A stretch of 24,150 bases of DNA from BP-133 sp040756995 (lineage in GTDB: Bacteria > Actinomycetota > Acidimicrobiia > IMCC26256 > BP-133). The number at the start of each line of letters is the position of its first letter. Within the stretch, counting starts at the first letter, position 1. Shown piece by piece: positions 1 through 12,188 of the stretch. Below the pieces are notes generated by a model, which had not been told where the DNA came from, did no database searches, and saw only the letters and a list, made by a program, of their open reading frames with translations. Location: NCBI GenBank assembly GCA_040756995.1, contig JBFLYK010000081.1:1-24150 (forward strand), read 5' to 3'. A program made the position numbers and the translations under genes.

Positions 1-3847
<3,847 letters not shown>

Positions 3848-3858
3848 TTCTTGTTGTT

Positions 3859-3886
3859 CGTGCTCGCTATGCAGCGCTCAAGGAGC
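3859..3886 (+). other. Pre-23S processing stem, 3' arm
   Basis: CGTGCTCGCTATGCAG (3859-3874) and CTCAAGGAGC (3877-3886) pair with the arm at 744-771. The arm lies between the mature 23S end and 5S, which also supports co-transcription of 23S and 5S. Confidence 0.85.
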
Positions 3887-3903
3887 GCCGTACTTTTCAT
3901 AGA

Positions 3904-4021
3904 TTTCCGGTGGTTATGGCGGTGGGGAAACACCCGTTCCCATCTCGAACACGGCAGTTAAGCCCACCAGCGCCGATGGTACTTGGGGGGGAGCCCCCTG
4001 GGAGAGTAGGTCGCCGCCGGG
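3904..4021 (+). rRNA. 5S rRNA
   Basis: This is a 5S molecule of about 118 nt with the conserved loop segments CCCATCTCGAACACGG and GCCGATGGTACT and the closing GGGAGAGTAGGTC. Helix I pairs the 5' CCGGTGG region with the 3' CCGCCGG region. It follows 23S by about 56 nt and is directly followed by the operon terminator. The ends are set by the helix and are accurate to a few bases. Confidence 0.95.
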
Positions 4022-4029
4022 ATTAACTT

Positions 4030-4059
4030 GCAGAAGCCCCGCTTCGGCGGGGCTTCTGC
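4030..4059 (+). terminator. rRNA operon terminator hairpin
   Basis: A perfect 13-bp stem, GCAGAAGCCCCGC (4030-4042) with GCGGGGCTTCTGC (4047-4059), is capped by the very stable TTCG tetraloop. It starts 9 nt after 5S. The downstream tract (GCGTCT) is not U-rich, which is common for actinobacterial terminators. Confidence 0.85.
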
Positions 4060-4112
4060 GCGTCTACGGGCCCTCGATCCAGCTGCCTGTGTCGTACTCT
4101 GGCCTGGCGGGC

Positions 4113-4118
4113 AGGAGG
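4113..4118 (+). promoter_or_regulatory. Shine-Dalgarno AGGAGG fixing the GTG start at 4125
   Basis: A full consensus AGGAGG sits 6 nt upstream of GTG 4125. An upstream in-frame GTG at 4089 has no comparable site. This decides the start of the following gene. Confidence 0.8.
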
Positions 4119-4124
4119 ACACCT

Positions 4125-4727
4125 GTGACGGACCGTCGGTCGGACCCCGGACATCCAAAGAAGCGGCCTCAGCGCGCCGACGGCGCCCGATCTCGACGCG
4201 CCGCTGACGAGCCGGGCCGCGGGGCCGGCAGGCCGCGGGCGACGGACGGTCGGCGCACCCGGTCCGGCGATACGCCGCCCTCGCACTCCGAGAGCCCGCG
4301 CAGCCGATCGGACACCGGCTCCGGTGGGTTCGACAGTGCTCGGGGCCGCTCCGGCCGGGAGCGGGACCGCTTCGACAGCTCGCGGGACCGGTTCGACAAG
4401 GGACGTGACGAACGGCGCCGGGAGGGCCGGTCCGGCGGTGGTCGGGATCGGTTCGACAAGGGACGTGACGAACGGCGCCGGGAAGACCGGCGGCGGGAAG
4501 AGGCGGAGCCGGGATTCGGGCCCTTCCGAGGGGCGGGGCGGCCGAGGAAGAGGCGGGACGACGAGGCCCAGACGGTCCGTTCGGTGGCCGAGGAAGCGGT
4601 CGCCCGGGCCAGCGGGGAGCAGCGGCCGGCCCTGCGGATCGTGCACTCCGAGGGCAACGGCGGGCCGGCACCGAAGGCCCGGGCGGGCAAGGCCGGGAGG
4701 CCGGCCGAGGCCGGTGGCAAGGGCTAG
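4125..4727 (+). CDS. Highly charged, low-complexity protein; probable N-terminal half of the downstream TPR protein
   Basis: This 200-residue reading frame begins at GTG 4125, behind a consensus AGGAGG. It is dominated by Arg, Asp, Glu, Gly and Ser and is predicted disordered, with no signal peptide, membrane segment or recognisable domain. It contains DRFDKGRDERRRE twice, encoded by a 35-bp exact repeat with 60-bp spacing. It ends at TAG 4725-4727. The same frame then stays open to 5390, through a Lys/Ala/Pro/Gly-rich linker of the same character and then a TPR domain. The simplest reading is one gene of about 421 codons broken by a single amber codon: a real nonsense mutation, a sequence error, or readthrough. 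Alternatively these are two coupled genes. Function is unknown. Confidence 0.55.
   Translation: MTDRRSDPGHPKKRPQRADGARSRRAADEPGRGAGRPRATDGRRTRSGDTPPSHSESPRSRSDTGSGGFDSARGRSGRERDRFDSSRDRFDKGRDERRREGRSGGGRDRFDKGRDERRREDRRREEAEPGFGPFRGAGRPRKRRDDEAQTVRSVAEEAVARASGEQRPALRIVHSEGNGGPAPKARAGKAGRPAEAGGKG
4389..4483 (+). repeat. Direct repeat, two 35-bp copies 60 bp apart, inside the coding region
   Basis: Copies at 4389-4423 and 4449-4483 are identical, beginning CGGTTCGACAAGGGACG. The 60-bp period keeps the frame, so the protein repeats a 20-residue unit with the core RFDKGRDERRR. A shorter degenerate copy (DRFDSSRDRFD) lies just upstream. It looks like in-frame duplication in a disordered segment, and such a repeat is prone to expansion or contraction. 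Confidence 0.9.
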
Positions 4728-4733
4728 CCGGCC

Positions 4734-5390
4734 TTGGCGGGCGCCAAGGCCAAGCCGGCGAAGCGGGGCGGGCCGGCCGCCGCCTCGGCGGGGCAGCGGC
4801 CCCGGCCCGTCCGGGACGGCGGGCGGCTCCAGGAGGCGCTGATCCGGGGCGCCCGGGCCCTCGACCGCGGCTACGAGCGGGAGGCGCTGCGGATCCTGCG
4901 GCCCTGGCGTGAGGTCCATCCCGAGTCGGTCGAGCTGCGGGAGCTGCTGGGGCTGACGTACTACCGGCTCGGCAAGTGGCCGTCGGCCCAGAAGGAGCTG
5001 GAAGCCTTCGTCGGGCTCACCGACTCGGCCGAGCAGCACCCCGTCCTGATGGACGTGAACCGGGCGCTCGGCCGGTTCAAGCGGGTCGAGCAGCTCTGGG
5101 AGGAGCTGCGGGCGGTCTCACCCGGCGCCGAGCTCGTCACCGAAGGCCGGATCGTCTACGCCGGCGCCCTGGCCGATCAGGGCAAGCTCCAGGAGGCCAT
5201 CAAGGTGCTGGAACGGGCCCCCGCCAGCCCGAAGCGGATCCTCCCCCACCACCTGCGGCTCTGGTACGCCCTCGCCGACCTGCACGAACGGGCCGGCGAC
5301 ATCCCCGCCGCCCGGGCCCTGTTCCGCAAGATCTCAGCCCAGGACCCGGGCTTCGTCGACGTCGCCGAACGTCTGGCGGCCCTCTCCTAG
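4734..5390 (+). CDS. TPR-repeat protein (C-terminal part of the interrupted gene)
   Basis: This frame of 218 residues can start only at TTG 4734, 6 nt after an in-frame TAG, with just a weak AAGGG (4719-4723) upstream. After a basic Ala/Pro-rich stretch (about 1-30), helix pairs of TPR type run from about residue 32 to 215: for example ALIRGARALDRGYEREALRIL, LLGLTYYRLGKWPSAQKELE and YALADLHERAGDIPAARALF. TPRs are protein-interaction scaffolds. No catalytic motif or signal peptide is seen, so the product is probably cytoplasmic. The frame and linker composition continue from the upstream charged segment, so it is probably the C-terminal half of that protein. Its TAG lies in CTAG (5387-5390), which also holds the stop of the convergent aldolase gene. 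Confidence 0.8.
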   Translation: MAGAKAKPAKRGGPAAASAGQRPRPVRDGGRLQEALIRGARALDRGYEREALRILRPWREVHPESVELRELLGLTYYRLGKWPSAQKELEAFVGLTDSAEQHPVLMDVNRALGRFKRVEQLWEELRAVSPGAELVTEGRIVYAGALADQGKLQEAIKVLERAPASPKRILPHHLRLWYALADLHERAGDIPAARALFRKISAQDPGFVDVAERLAALS

Positions 5391-6274
5391 GTGTTCGACG
5401 CGGCGAAGATGCTGCTCACGGAGGCGTCGAGGGCGGCGTCGAACTCTTCGTCGCTCTGCTGGGCCGTCAGCCCCTCGGTCAGGGCCCGGGAGAAGCTGGC
5501 CACCACGCCGGGGTTCCGGCCGAGACGGGCGTTGGCCTCCTCGCGGCTGTAGCCCCCGGAGAGGGCGACCACGCGCAGGACCTTGGGGTGGCTGACCAGT
5601 TCCTGGTAGAAGCCGTCGGTCTCGGGCAGCGTCAGCTTGAACATCACCTGCTGGCCGGCCGGCACCTGATCGAGCCCCGCGAGCAGCGCCTGCTTGAGGA
5701 GCTCCTCGGCCTTGGCCTTCTCGGGCGAGTGGATGTCGATCTCGGGCTCGAGAATGGGGACGAGCCCGTGGCGCAGCACCTGGAGGCCGACCTCGAACTG
5801 CTGGGCGGCGATGGCCTCGATGCCCTTCGGGTTGGCCATCTTGATGACCGACCGCTCCTTGGTGCCGAACATGTTCTTGGCCACGCCCCGCTCGAGCAGC
5901 CCGTCGAGGTCGGGCATCGGCTTCATGAGCTGGACATCGTCGCTCTCGGCGTCGAGGCCCTTGTCGATCTTCAGGAACGGGACGATGTTCTTCTTCGACC
6001 ACAGGTAGTCGCCGGTGTCGAGGTCGTCGATCTGCCGGTCCATCGTCTTCTCGAACAGGATGGCGCCCAGGATCCGGTCGCCGTTGAAGGCCGGGCTCTT
6101 GATGATGCGGGCCCGCATCTCGTGGATCAGGTCGAACATCTCATCGTCGCCTGACCAGCTGCCTTCCGGAATGCCGTAGAGCCTGAGGGCCTTGGGGGTG
6201 CTGCCCCCGCTCTGGTCGAGGGCGGCGATGAACCCCGCCCCTTCGCGCATCTTCTGCAGTTGCTCCTCGTTCAT
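5387..6274 (-). CDS. fda: Class I fructose-bisphosphate aldolase
   Basis: The 295-residue product matches the short, monomer-length class I aldolases of the Staphylococcus Fda type. It interconverts fructose 1,6-bisphosphate with glyceraldehyde 3-phosphate and dihydroxyacetone phosphate through a lysine Schiff base, without metal. Visible motifs are AALDQSGGSTPKAL near residues 18-30, LVPILEPEID (171-180), and MFKLTLPETDGFYQE (211-225), where Lys213 is the expected Schiff-base lysine. SGGYSREEA (239-247) fits the phosphate-binding loop. The ATG at 6274 has no Shine-Dalgarno but has TAGGCT 6 nt upstream, so translation may be leaderless. It is monocistronic, divergent from korA, and convergent with the TPR gene, with which it shares the 4-bp CTAG. 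Confidence 0.95.
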   Translation of the reverse strand: MNEEQLQKMREGAGFIAALDQSGGSTPKALRLYGIPEGSWSGDDEMFDLIHEMRARIIKSPAFNGDRILGAILFEKTMDRQIDDLDTGDYLWSKKNIVPFLKIDKGLDAESDDVQLMKPMPDLDGLLERGVAKNMFGTKERSVIKMANPKGIEAIAAQQFEVGLQVLRHGLVPILEPEIDIHSPEKAKAEELLKQALLAGLDQVPAGQQVMFKLTLPETDGFYQELVSHPKVLRVVALSGGYSREEANARLGRNPGVVASFSRALTEGLTAQQSDEEFDAALDASVSSIFAASNT

Positions 6275-6280
6275 GGGCCC

Positions 6281-6286
6281 AGCCTA
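6281..6286 (-). promoter_or_regulatory. Putative -10 element of a leaderless aldolase transcript
   Basis: On the minus strand TAGGCT (TANNNT) ends 6 nt before the ATG at 6274, and there is no purine-rich ribosome site in between. This geometry puts transcription start at or next to the start codon, as in the many leaderless mRNAs known from actinobacteria. No clear -35 is visible. Confidence 0.4.
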
Positions 6287-6308
6287 GCTCTGGCGGCATA
6301 CGGGGAAT

Positions 6309-6329
6309 GGAGGCCTCCGCCGGTATGAT
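6309..6329 (+). promoter_or_regulatory. Putative korAB promoter: palindrome GGAGGCCTCC and -10 TATGAT
   Basis: TATGAT (6324-6329) is a good -10 box between the divergent aldolase and kor genes. A perfect 10-bp palindrome, GGAGGCCTCC (6309-6318), lies 5 nt upstream, in the spacer between -10 and any -35, where an operator would act. CATAC (6297-6301) and GTATG (6323-6327) form a looser outer inverted pair around it. Regulation is inference; no regulator gene is adjacent. Confidence 0.4.
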
Positions 6330-6400
6330 CAGGGTCGGCGCGCCGGGCGTCGTGGATCGTGCGCCGCAACGATGCGTGCTCTGCCGAGACCGAGGTGACC

Positions 6401-8258
6401 ATGGGCACAGAAACCATCCCCGCCAGCCGCGGGCGCGAGTCGATCGACCGCGTCGTCATCCGCTTCGCCGGCGACTCTGGCGACGGTATGCAGCTCACCG
6501 GTGACCGCTTCACCGAGGTCAGCGCCGCCTTCGGCAACGACCTGGCCACGATGCCGGACTATCCGGCCGAGATCCGGGCGCCGGCCGGCACGGTGGCGGG
6601 TGTCTCGGCCTTCCAGGTCCACATCTCCGACCACGACATCTCGACGCCGGGCGACAGCCCCAACGTGCTCGTGGCCATGAACCCGGCCGCCCTCAAGGCC
6701 TCCATCCGTGACCTGATGCCCGGCGCCACGGTCATCGTCAACATCGACGCCTTCGAGGCCCGGAACCTCGAGAAGGCCGGCTACGCCTCCAACCCGTTGG
6801 AGGACGGGACCCTCGACGCCTTCACCGTCTACGAGGTCCCCATGACCTCCATGACCCTGGAAGCGGCCAAGGAGACGGGCGCCAAGCCCCGCGACGCCGA
6901 GCGGTCCAAGAACTTCTTCGCCCTGGGCGTGCTGTCGTGGATGTACTCCCGGCCGATCGAGCCGGTGATCGACTGGATCAACGCCCGTTTCGCCAACAAG
7001 ACGATGGTCCGCGACGCCAACCTGGCCGCCTTCAAGGCCGGGTTCAACTTCGGTGAGACTGCCGAGCTCTTCCAGCACGCCTTCGAGATCGCCCCGGCGG
7101 TGCTGCCCAAGGGCCGGTACCGCAACATCACCGGCAACCTGGCCCTGGCCTACGGGCTGCTGGCCGCCAGCCAGCAGTCGGGTCTGGACCTGTTCCTCGG
7201 CTCGTATCCGATCACGCCCGCCTCCGACATCCTCCACGAGCTGTCGAAGCACAAGTCGTTCGGCGTCCGGACGATGCAGGCGGAAGACGAGATCGCCGGC
7301 ATCGGCGCCGCCCTCGGCGCCTCCTTCGCCGGTCAGCTGGGTGTCACCACCACCAGCGGCCCGGGCATCGACCTCAAGTCGGAGACGATCGGCCTGGCGG
7401 TCAGCCTCGAGCTGCCGTTGGTGATCGTCGACATCCAGCGGGGCGGTCCGTCGACCGGTCTGCCGACGAAGACCGAGCAGGCCGACCTGCTCCACGCCAT
7501 GTTCGGCCGCCACGGCGAGGCGCCCGTCCCCATCGTGGCCGCCCGCTCGCCGGGGCACTGCTTCGACGCCGCTCTCGAGGCGGCCCGCATCGCCCTCAAG
7601 TACCGCACGCCGGTCTTCCTGCTGTCCGACGGGTACCTGGCCAACGGCGCCGAGCCGTGGCGTGTCCCCGAGGTGTCCGAGCTGCCCGACCTGCGGGTCG
7701 AGTTCGCCACCGAGCCCAACCACGGCGACGACTTCTGGCCCTACCTTCGTGACCCCGAGACGCTGGCCCGGCCCTGGGCCATCCCCGGCACCCCCGGCCT
7801 CATGCACCGTATCGGTGGCATCGAGAAGGAGGACGGGACGGGCAACATCTCCTACGACCCGGAGAACCACGAGAAGATGGTCCGCCTCCGGGCGGCCAAG
7901 GTGGCCGGGATCGCCAAGGACATCCCGCTGCTCGACGTCGACAAGGTCGAGGGGTCCCGCCTGCTGGTGCTCAGCTGGGGCGGCACGTGGGGGGTGACCC
8001 ACGCCGGCGTGTACCGGGCCCGGGCCCGCAACCGCCGGGTCGACTGGGCGCACCTCATGCACCTCAACCCGTTCCCGGCCAACCTCGGTGAGGTCGTGGC
8101 CGGCTACGACAAGGTCCTCGTGCCCGAGCTCAACATGGGCCAGCTGGCCAAGCTGTTGCGGATGGACTTCGACGTGAACGTCGTCGGGCTCAACAAGATC
8201 AAGGGCATCCACTTCCGGGCCGCCGAGATCGAGGCCTGCATCCTGGAGCTGACCGAGA

Positions 8259-8266
<8 letters not shown>
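6401..8266 (+). CDS. korA: 2-oxoacid:ferredoxin oxidoreductase subunit alpha (gamma-alpha fusion)
   Basis: This 621-residue subunit pairs with KorB to oxidise a 2-oxoacid, most likely 2-oxoglutarate, to the acyl-CoA while reducing ferredoxin. The N-terminal gamma-type domain shows VIRFAGDSGDGMQLTG (19-34). The alpha domain has GSYPITPASDILHELSK (267-283), the segment MQAEDEIAGIGAALGASFAG (292-311) and TTTSGPGIDLKSE (316-328), then QRGGPSTGLPTKTEQADL (346-363). This fused architecture is that of actinobacterial KorA, where the enzyme works alongside or in place of 2-oxoglutarate dehydrogenase. ATG 6401 was chosen over GTG 6359 because GAGG (6392-6395) lies 5 nt upstream and the added residues are not family-like. 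The stop overlaps korB by 8 nt. No ferredoxin gene is adjacent. Substrate preference cannot be read from sequence alone. Confidence 0.94.
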
Positions 8267-9335
<1,069 letters not shown>

Positions 9336-9368
9336 CGGCCGGCTGAGACGCAGTTCACGAACCGGTCA

Positions 9369-9388
9369 TACCCTCGTTTTCGGGGGTA
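9369..9388 (+). other. Inverted repeat downstream of korB, possible weak terminator
   Basis: TACCCTCG (9369-9376) pairs with CGGGGGTA (9381-9388), 8 bp with one G-T pair, around a TTTT loop. It lies between the korB stop and the next start. No U-tract follows, so it could end the kor transcript inefficiently or serve as an operator for the next gene. Confidence 0.4.
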
Positions 9389-9401
9389 AGTGACCGACGG
9401 G

Positions 9402-9407
9402 TATCAT
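9402..9407 (+). promoter_or_regulatory. Putative -10 element for a leaderless transcript of the following gene
   Basis: TATCAT ends 8 nt before ATG 9416. The intervening TTCGGGCG is not a ribosome-binding site, so transcription probably starts at or near the ATG. It would be the head promoter of the seven-gene block 9416-16286. No convincing -35 is visible. Confidence 0.4.
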
Positions 9408-9415
9408 TTCGGGCG

Positions 9416-10576
9416 ATGTTTGGCTACGCGCGTCCCGAACCAGTTCGGACGGTGGGCCGCGTCCTCGGCCTCGGGCTGTTGCTCCTGGTCAGCGCCCCGG
9501 TGATCCCCGCTTCAGCGGCGGAGAGCCGCGGTGCGGTCACGCAGGACGGGTGGTGGAACCGGCTGCAGGGGCCGGTGGAGGGTGAGCCGGAGGGGAATCC
9601 CATCCGCTCCCTGGCGCCGGCCGTTCCCAAGCCGCCCACCGTGCCGGCCGACGCCATCGCCGCCGGGGTGACCGCCGGTCAGGTCGACAAGGTGGCCGCC
9701 GTCGGTCTCGACCTCACCCTGGCCGACGGCGCCACCCTCGAAACGTTGACGCTGCGACTCAAGGAGTCGCCGGCGGGCGGAGCCAACGTGGCCGCTGACA
9801 AGGCCAAGGTCATCGCCTGCCCGGCCACCATGCCGTGGGGGCCGGGCCAGAACGCCGCCTGGCAGGACCGGCCGGCCGCCGACTGCGGGCTCGGCGCGGC
9901 CGAGGGCGCCCGGGCCGAGGACGGCACGTGGACGTTCGACCTCAGCGCCATCGGCCGCCTCTGGGCCGATCCGTTCGCCCCGCTGGCCGCCAACGGCGTC
10001 GTGCTGTCCATCGACCCGGCCTCGGTGCCGGCCGGCGCCCAGGTCAGCTGGGTCAACTTCGAAGCGGGCGGTATCGCCCTCGACCTGGCCGCCACCCCGG
10101 GCACACCCGGCCCGTCCGCCGAGCCCGGCCCGGCCGCCCCCGCCCCGGTGGTGACCGCCGCCCAGGCGCCGGCCGCCACCGGCTTCTCCGACTCCGTGGC
10201 CGGCACTCCGGCCCTCCCGGCCGGCGTCGCCGGTCTCTCCCCCGATCCTTTCGCCTACGCGGCGGGTCAACCGGCGTCCGGGTTCGCGACCCCGCCGACC
10301 GCCGACCTGTCCCAGCCCGGCACCGTGCCTGAGCCGCCGGCCGAGGTGACACTGGCCGCTCCCGCCGCCAGTCCCGGCCCGGCGCTGCAGGCCCGCCCGG
10401 CGGTCGACTTCTGGGAACGGCTTCCCGCGCCGACCGCCCTCCTCGTTCCCGTCACCGTCGGCCTCGCCGTCCTCATCGGTGTGGCCCTCGGGCCCGGAGG
10501 CCGCCCGGCCCCGGTTCTCCGCCGGGAGGGCGGCCTCAGCCGCGCCCTCGCCCGCCGGAGCGGCGACGCCGCCTGA
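9416..10576 (+). CDS. Exported, C-terminally membrane-anchored protein of unknown function
   Basis: The family was not recognised. The 386 residues show a signal peptide (VLGLGLLLLVSAPVIPASA, about 17-35, cleavage near ASA-AE), an extracellular segment (about 45-225), a Pro/Ala-rich spacer (226-330), one transmembrane helix (about 340-361) and a short basic cytoplasmic tail. The extracellular part has alternating hydrophobic strands (GLDLTLADGATLETLTLRL, GTWTFDLSAIGRLWAD, NGVVLSIDP, VSWVNFEAGGIALDLAA) resembling a jelly-roll/DNRLRE-like beta-sandwich. C135 and C157 could form a disulphide. A WW pair follows the signal peptide. It lies 23 nt before the ABC binding-protein gene, so it probably belongs to that operon as a surface component, perhaps ligand- or wall-binding. 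That role is inference only. Confidence 0.8.
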   Translation: MFGYARPEPVRTVGRVLGLGLLLLVSAPVIPASAAESRGAVTQDGWWNRLQGPVEGEPEGNPIRSLAPAVPKPPTVPADAIAAGVTAGQVDKVAAVGLDLTLADGATLETLTLRLKESPAGGANVAADKAKVIACPATMPWGPGQNAAWQDRPAADCGLGAAEGARAEDGTWTFDLSAIGRLWADPFAPLAANGVVLSIDPASVPAGAQVSWVNFEAGGIALDLAATPGTPGPSAEPGPAAPAPVVTAAQAPAATGFSDSVAGTPALPAGVAGLSPDPFAYAAGQPASGFATPPTADLSQPGTVPEPPAEVTLAAPAASPGPALQARPAVDFWERLPAPTALLVPVTVGLAVLIGVALGPGGRPAPVLRREGGLSRALARRSGDAA

Positions 10577-10589
10577 CCGCGATTTCTCC

Positions 10590-10596
10590 AGGAGAG
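10590..10596 (+). promoter_or_regulatory. Ribosome-binding site AGGAGAG before the binding-protein gene
   Basis: AGGAGAG ends 3 nt before ATG 10600, with its AGGAG core 5 nt away. It is one of the strongest sites in the block, consistent with the high expression expected of a binding protein relative to its transporter. Confidence 0.6.
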
Positions 10597-10599
10597 CCC

Positions 10600-12180
10600 A
10601 TGACACGTCGTCCGTTGAAGGTCGCCTGCATCGCCATCGCCCTCCTCGTCACTGCCGCCTGCGGGCAGAAGGCCAACATCGGTTCCGACCCCTTTGCGGC
10701 TCCGGCGCCGGCCGACCCGGCGACCGGCGTGCCGGCGGCCTCGCAGGGCGACGCGACGGGCGGCAGCGGCGAGACGGTGCCGGCCAGCGGCGCCGCGGGT
10801 ACGCCCGCTCCCCCGGCCGGCTCGACCGGCAGCGGCACCGCCGCGCCGGCGGGCGGCGCCCCCTCGACGCCGGTCTCCGGCCCGGCGGCGGCCGCCGGCC
10901 GCAGTGGTCGGGGGTCGACCCCGTCGGGTGACCCGCAGGCCGGCGCCGCCGGCTCGGGCGGCGCCACCGGCCGCACTTCCCCGTCGGCCGCCGGCCCGGC
11001 GCCGGGCGGCAGCGCCGGAGGTGGCCCGGCCGCGCCGGCTCCGGTTCCCGGTCCGGCCGCTCCGGGCGGGCCGGTCGACCGGACGGGAGTGTCCGACACC
11101 ACGATCCGCATCGGGATCCACGCCCCGATCACCGGCGCCGCTCCCTTCCCCCAGAACGCCTTCGACAAGGGCAAGGACGTCTACTGGAAGTTCGTGGCCG
11201 AGAAGGGCGGCATCTTCGGCCGCAACATCGAGATCGTTTTCCGCGACGACCAGTTCAACCCGTCCCGGGCCGTCCAGGTCTGCCGGGAGATGGTGGAGCA
11301 GGAGAAGGTCTTCATCCTCATGGGAGCGGCCGGTTCCGAGCAGATCACGGCCTGCGCCCGCTACGCCAACAGCCTCGGCGTCCCCTACCTCTCGGCGGGC
11401 GTCAACGAGGACGGGCTCACCGGCCTGCGGAGCTACTTCGCCACCTCGCAGACGTACCACCAGCAGCATCCGGCCCTCGTCTCCTACATCGCCAACAAGC
11501 TGAAGAAGACGAAGCTGGCCATCGTGCTCAACAACACCCCGGCGCTCAACGAGACGCAGCAGAGCGTCACCAAGTTCGCCCAGGCGGCCGGGCTCAACAT
11601 CGTCCGCCAGAGCCGGATCGGGAAGAACGCCTCCGACTCCGAGCTGCTGTCCGAAGCCAACGCTTTGCGGTCCTCCGGGGCCGAGGTCGTCTACCTCCTG
11701 ACCTCGCCGGTCAACTTCATCAAGCTGGCCACCAACGGGCAGGCCCAGGCCTACAGCCCCGTCTACATGGGGCCGGGCATCACCAACGGGCTCAACATCG
11801 TGGCCGAGGCCGGCTGCCCGGCCATCGGCCCGGCCAAGTTCTTCTCGCCCTTCCCGCAGCTCGATGTGATCGACAGCCTCGATCCCGACTACCAGAAGTC
11901 GTACCAGAAGTACAACGGCAGTAAGGGGGACGACATCGGCCTGGCCGAGTGGGGTCTGTCCAAGGTCGTCGGCGCCATGCTGCAGGCGGCCGGGAGGGAC
12001 CTCAGCCGGCAGAGCTTCTACGCCGCCCTGGAGAGCGGGAAGGAGTTCGTCACCAACGTCTATCCCGTCGTGAGCTACACCGGCGCGATCCGTTTCGGGG
12101 CCAAGTCGTCGCATCTGCTCGAGGCCGACTGCAACACCCGCAGCTTCAAGACCATCGCCCAGTTCACCAGCGGGTTCTGA
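10600..12180 (+). CDS. ABC transporter substrate-binding lipoprotein, branched-chain amino acid (Leu/Ile/Val) type
   Basis: The 526-residue protein has a lipoprotein signal peptide with lipobox TAAC (Cys21 as the lipidation site). A very long Ala/Gly/Pro/Ser linker (22-162) follows, then a type I periplasmic binding fold. The fold opens with TTIRIGIHAPITGAAPFP (167-184) and continues with the typical FGRNIEIVFRDDQFNPSRAVQ and the FILMGAAGSEQI region. It captures the ligand outside the membrane and delivers it to the permeases encoded next. Ligands of this family include branched-chain amino acids, amides, urea and aromatic acids, so the substrate is not known. The linker is several times longer than usual and may span a thick envelope. 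The livH TTG lies 8 nt after the stop. Confidence 0.93.
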   Translation: MTRRPLKVACIAIALLVTAACGQKANIGSDPFAAPAPADPATGVPAASQGDATGGSGETVPASGAAGTPAPPAGSTGSGTAAPAGGAPSTPVSGPAAAAGRSGRGSTPSGDPQAGAAGSGGATGRTSPSAAGPAPGGSAGGGPAAPAPVPGPAAPGGPVDRTGVSDTTIRIGIHAPITGAAPFPQNAFDKGKDVYWKFVAEKGGIFGRNIEIVFRDDQFNPSRAVQVCREMVEQEKVFILMGAAGSEQITACARYANSLGVPYLSAGVNEDGLTGLRSYFATSQTYHQQHPALVSYIANKLKKTKLAIVLNNTPALNETQQSVTKFAQAAGLNIVRQSRIGKNASDSELLSEANALRSSGAEVVYLLTSPVNFIKLATNGQAQAYSPVYMGPGITNGLNIVAEAGCPAIGPAKFFSPFPQLDVIDSLDPDYQKSYQKYNGSKGDDIGLAEWGLSKVVGAMLQAAGRDLSRQSFYAALESGKEFVTNVYPVVSYTGAIRFGAKSSHLLEADCNTRSFKTIAQFTSGF

Positions 12181-12188
12181 GCACCACG

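Noticed and set aside
4389..4483. CRISPR-like or mobile repeat
   Set aside because: Only two copies, in frame, inside a gene, with similar coding spacers; this is an internal protein repeat.
4725..4727. Programmed recoding (selenocysteine or pyrrolysine-type) at the TAG
   Set aside because: TAG is not the selenocysteine codon, no pyl genes or stem-loop are visible, and the site lies in a disordered linker where a special residue is not expected.
4023..5039. Pro/Arg-rich minus-strand frame opposite the charged-repeat gene
   Set aside because: No start signal; it crosses the 5S terminator flank and ends in the TPR-coding region; the sense strand has a consensus Shine-Dalgarno and a TPR domain.
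10267..12114. 615-codon open frame antisense to the binding-protein gene
   Set aside because: It mirrors a GC-rich linker and coding frame; no motif, start signal or family resemblance.
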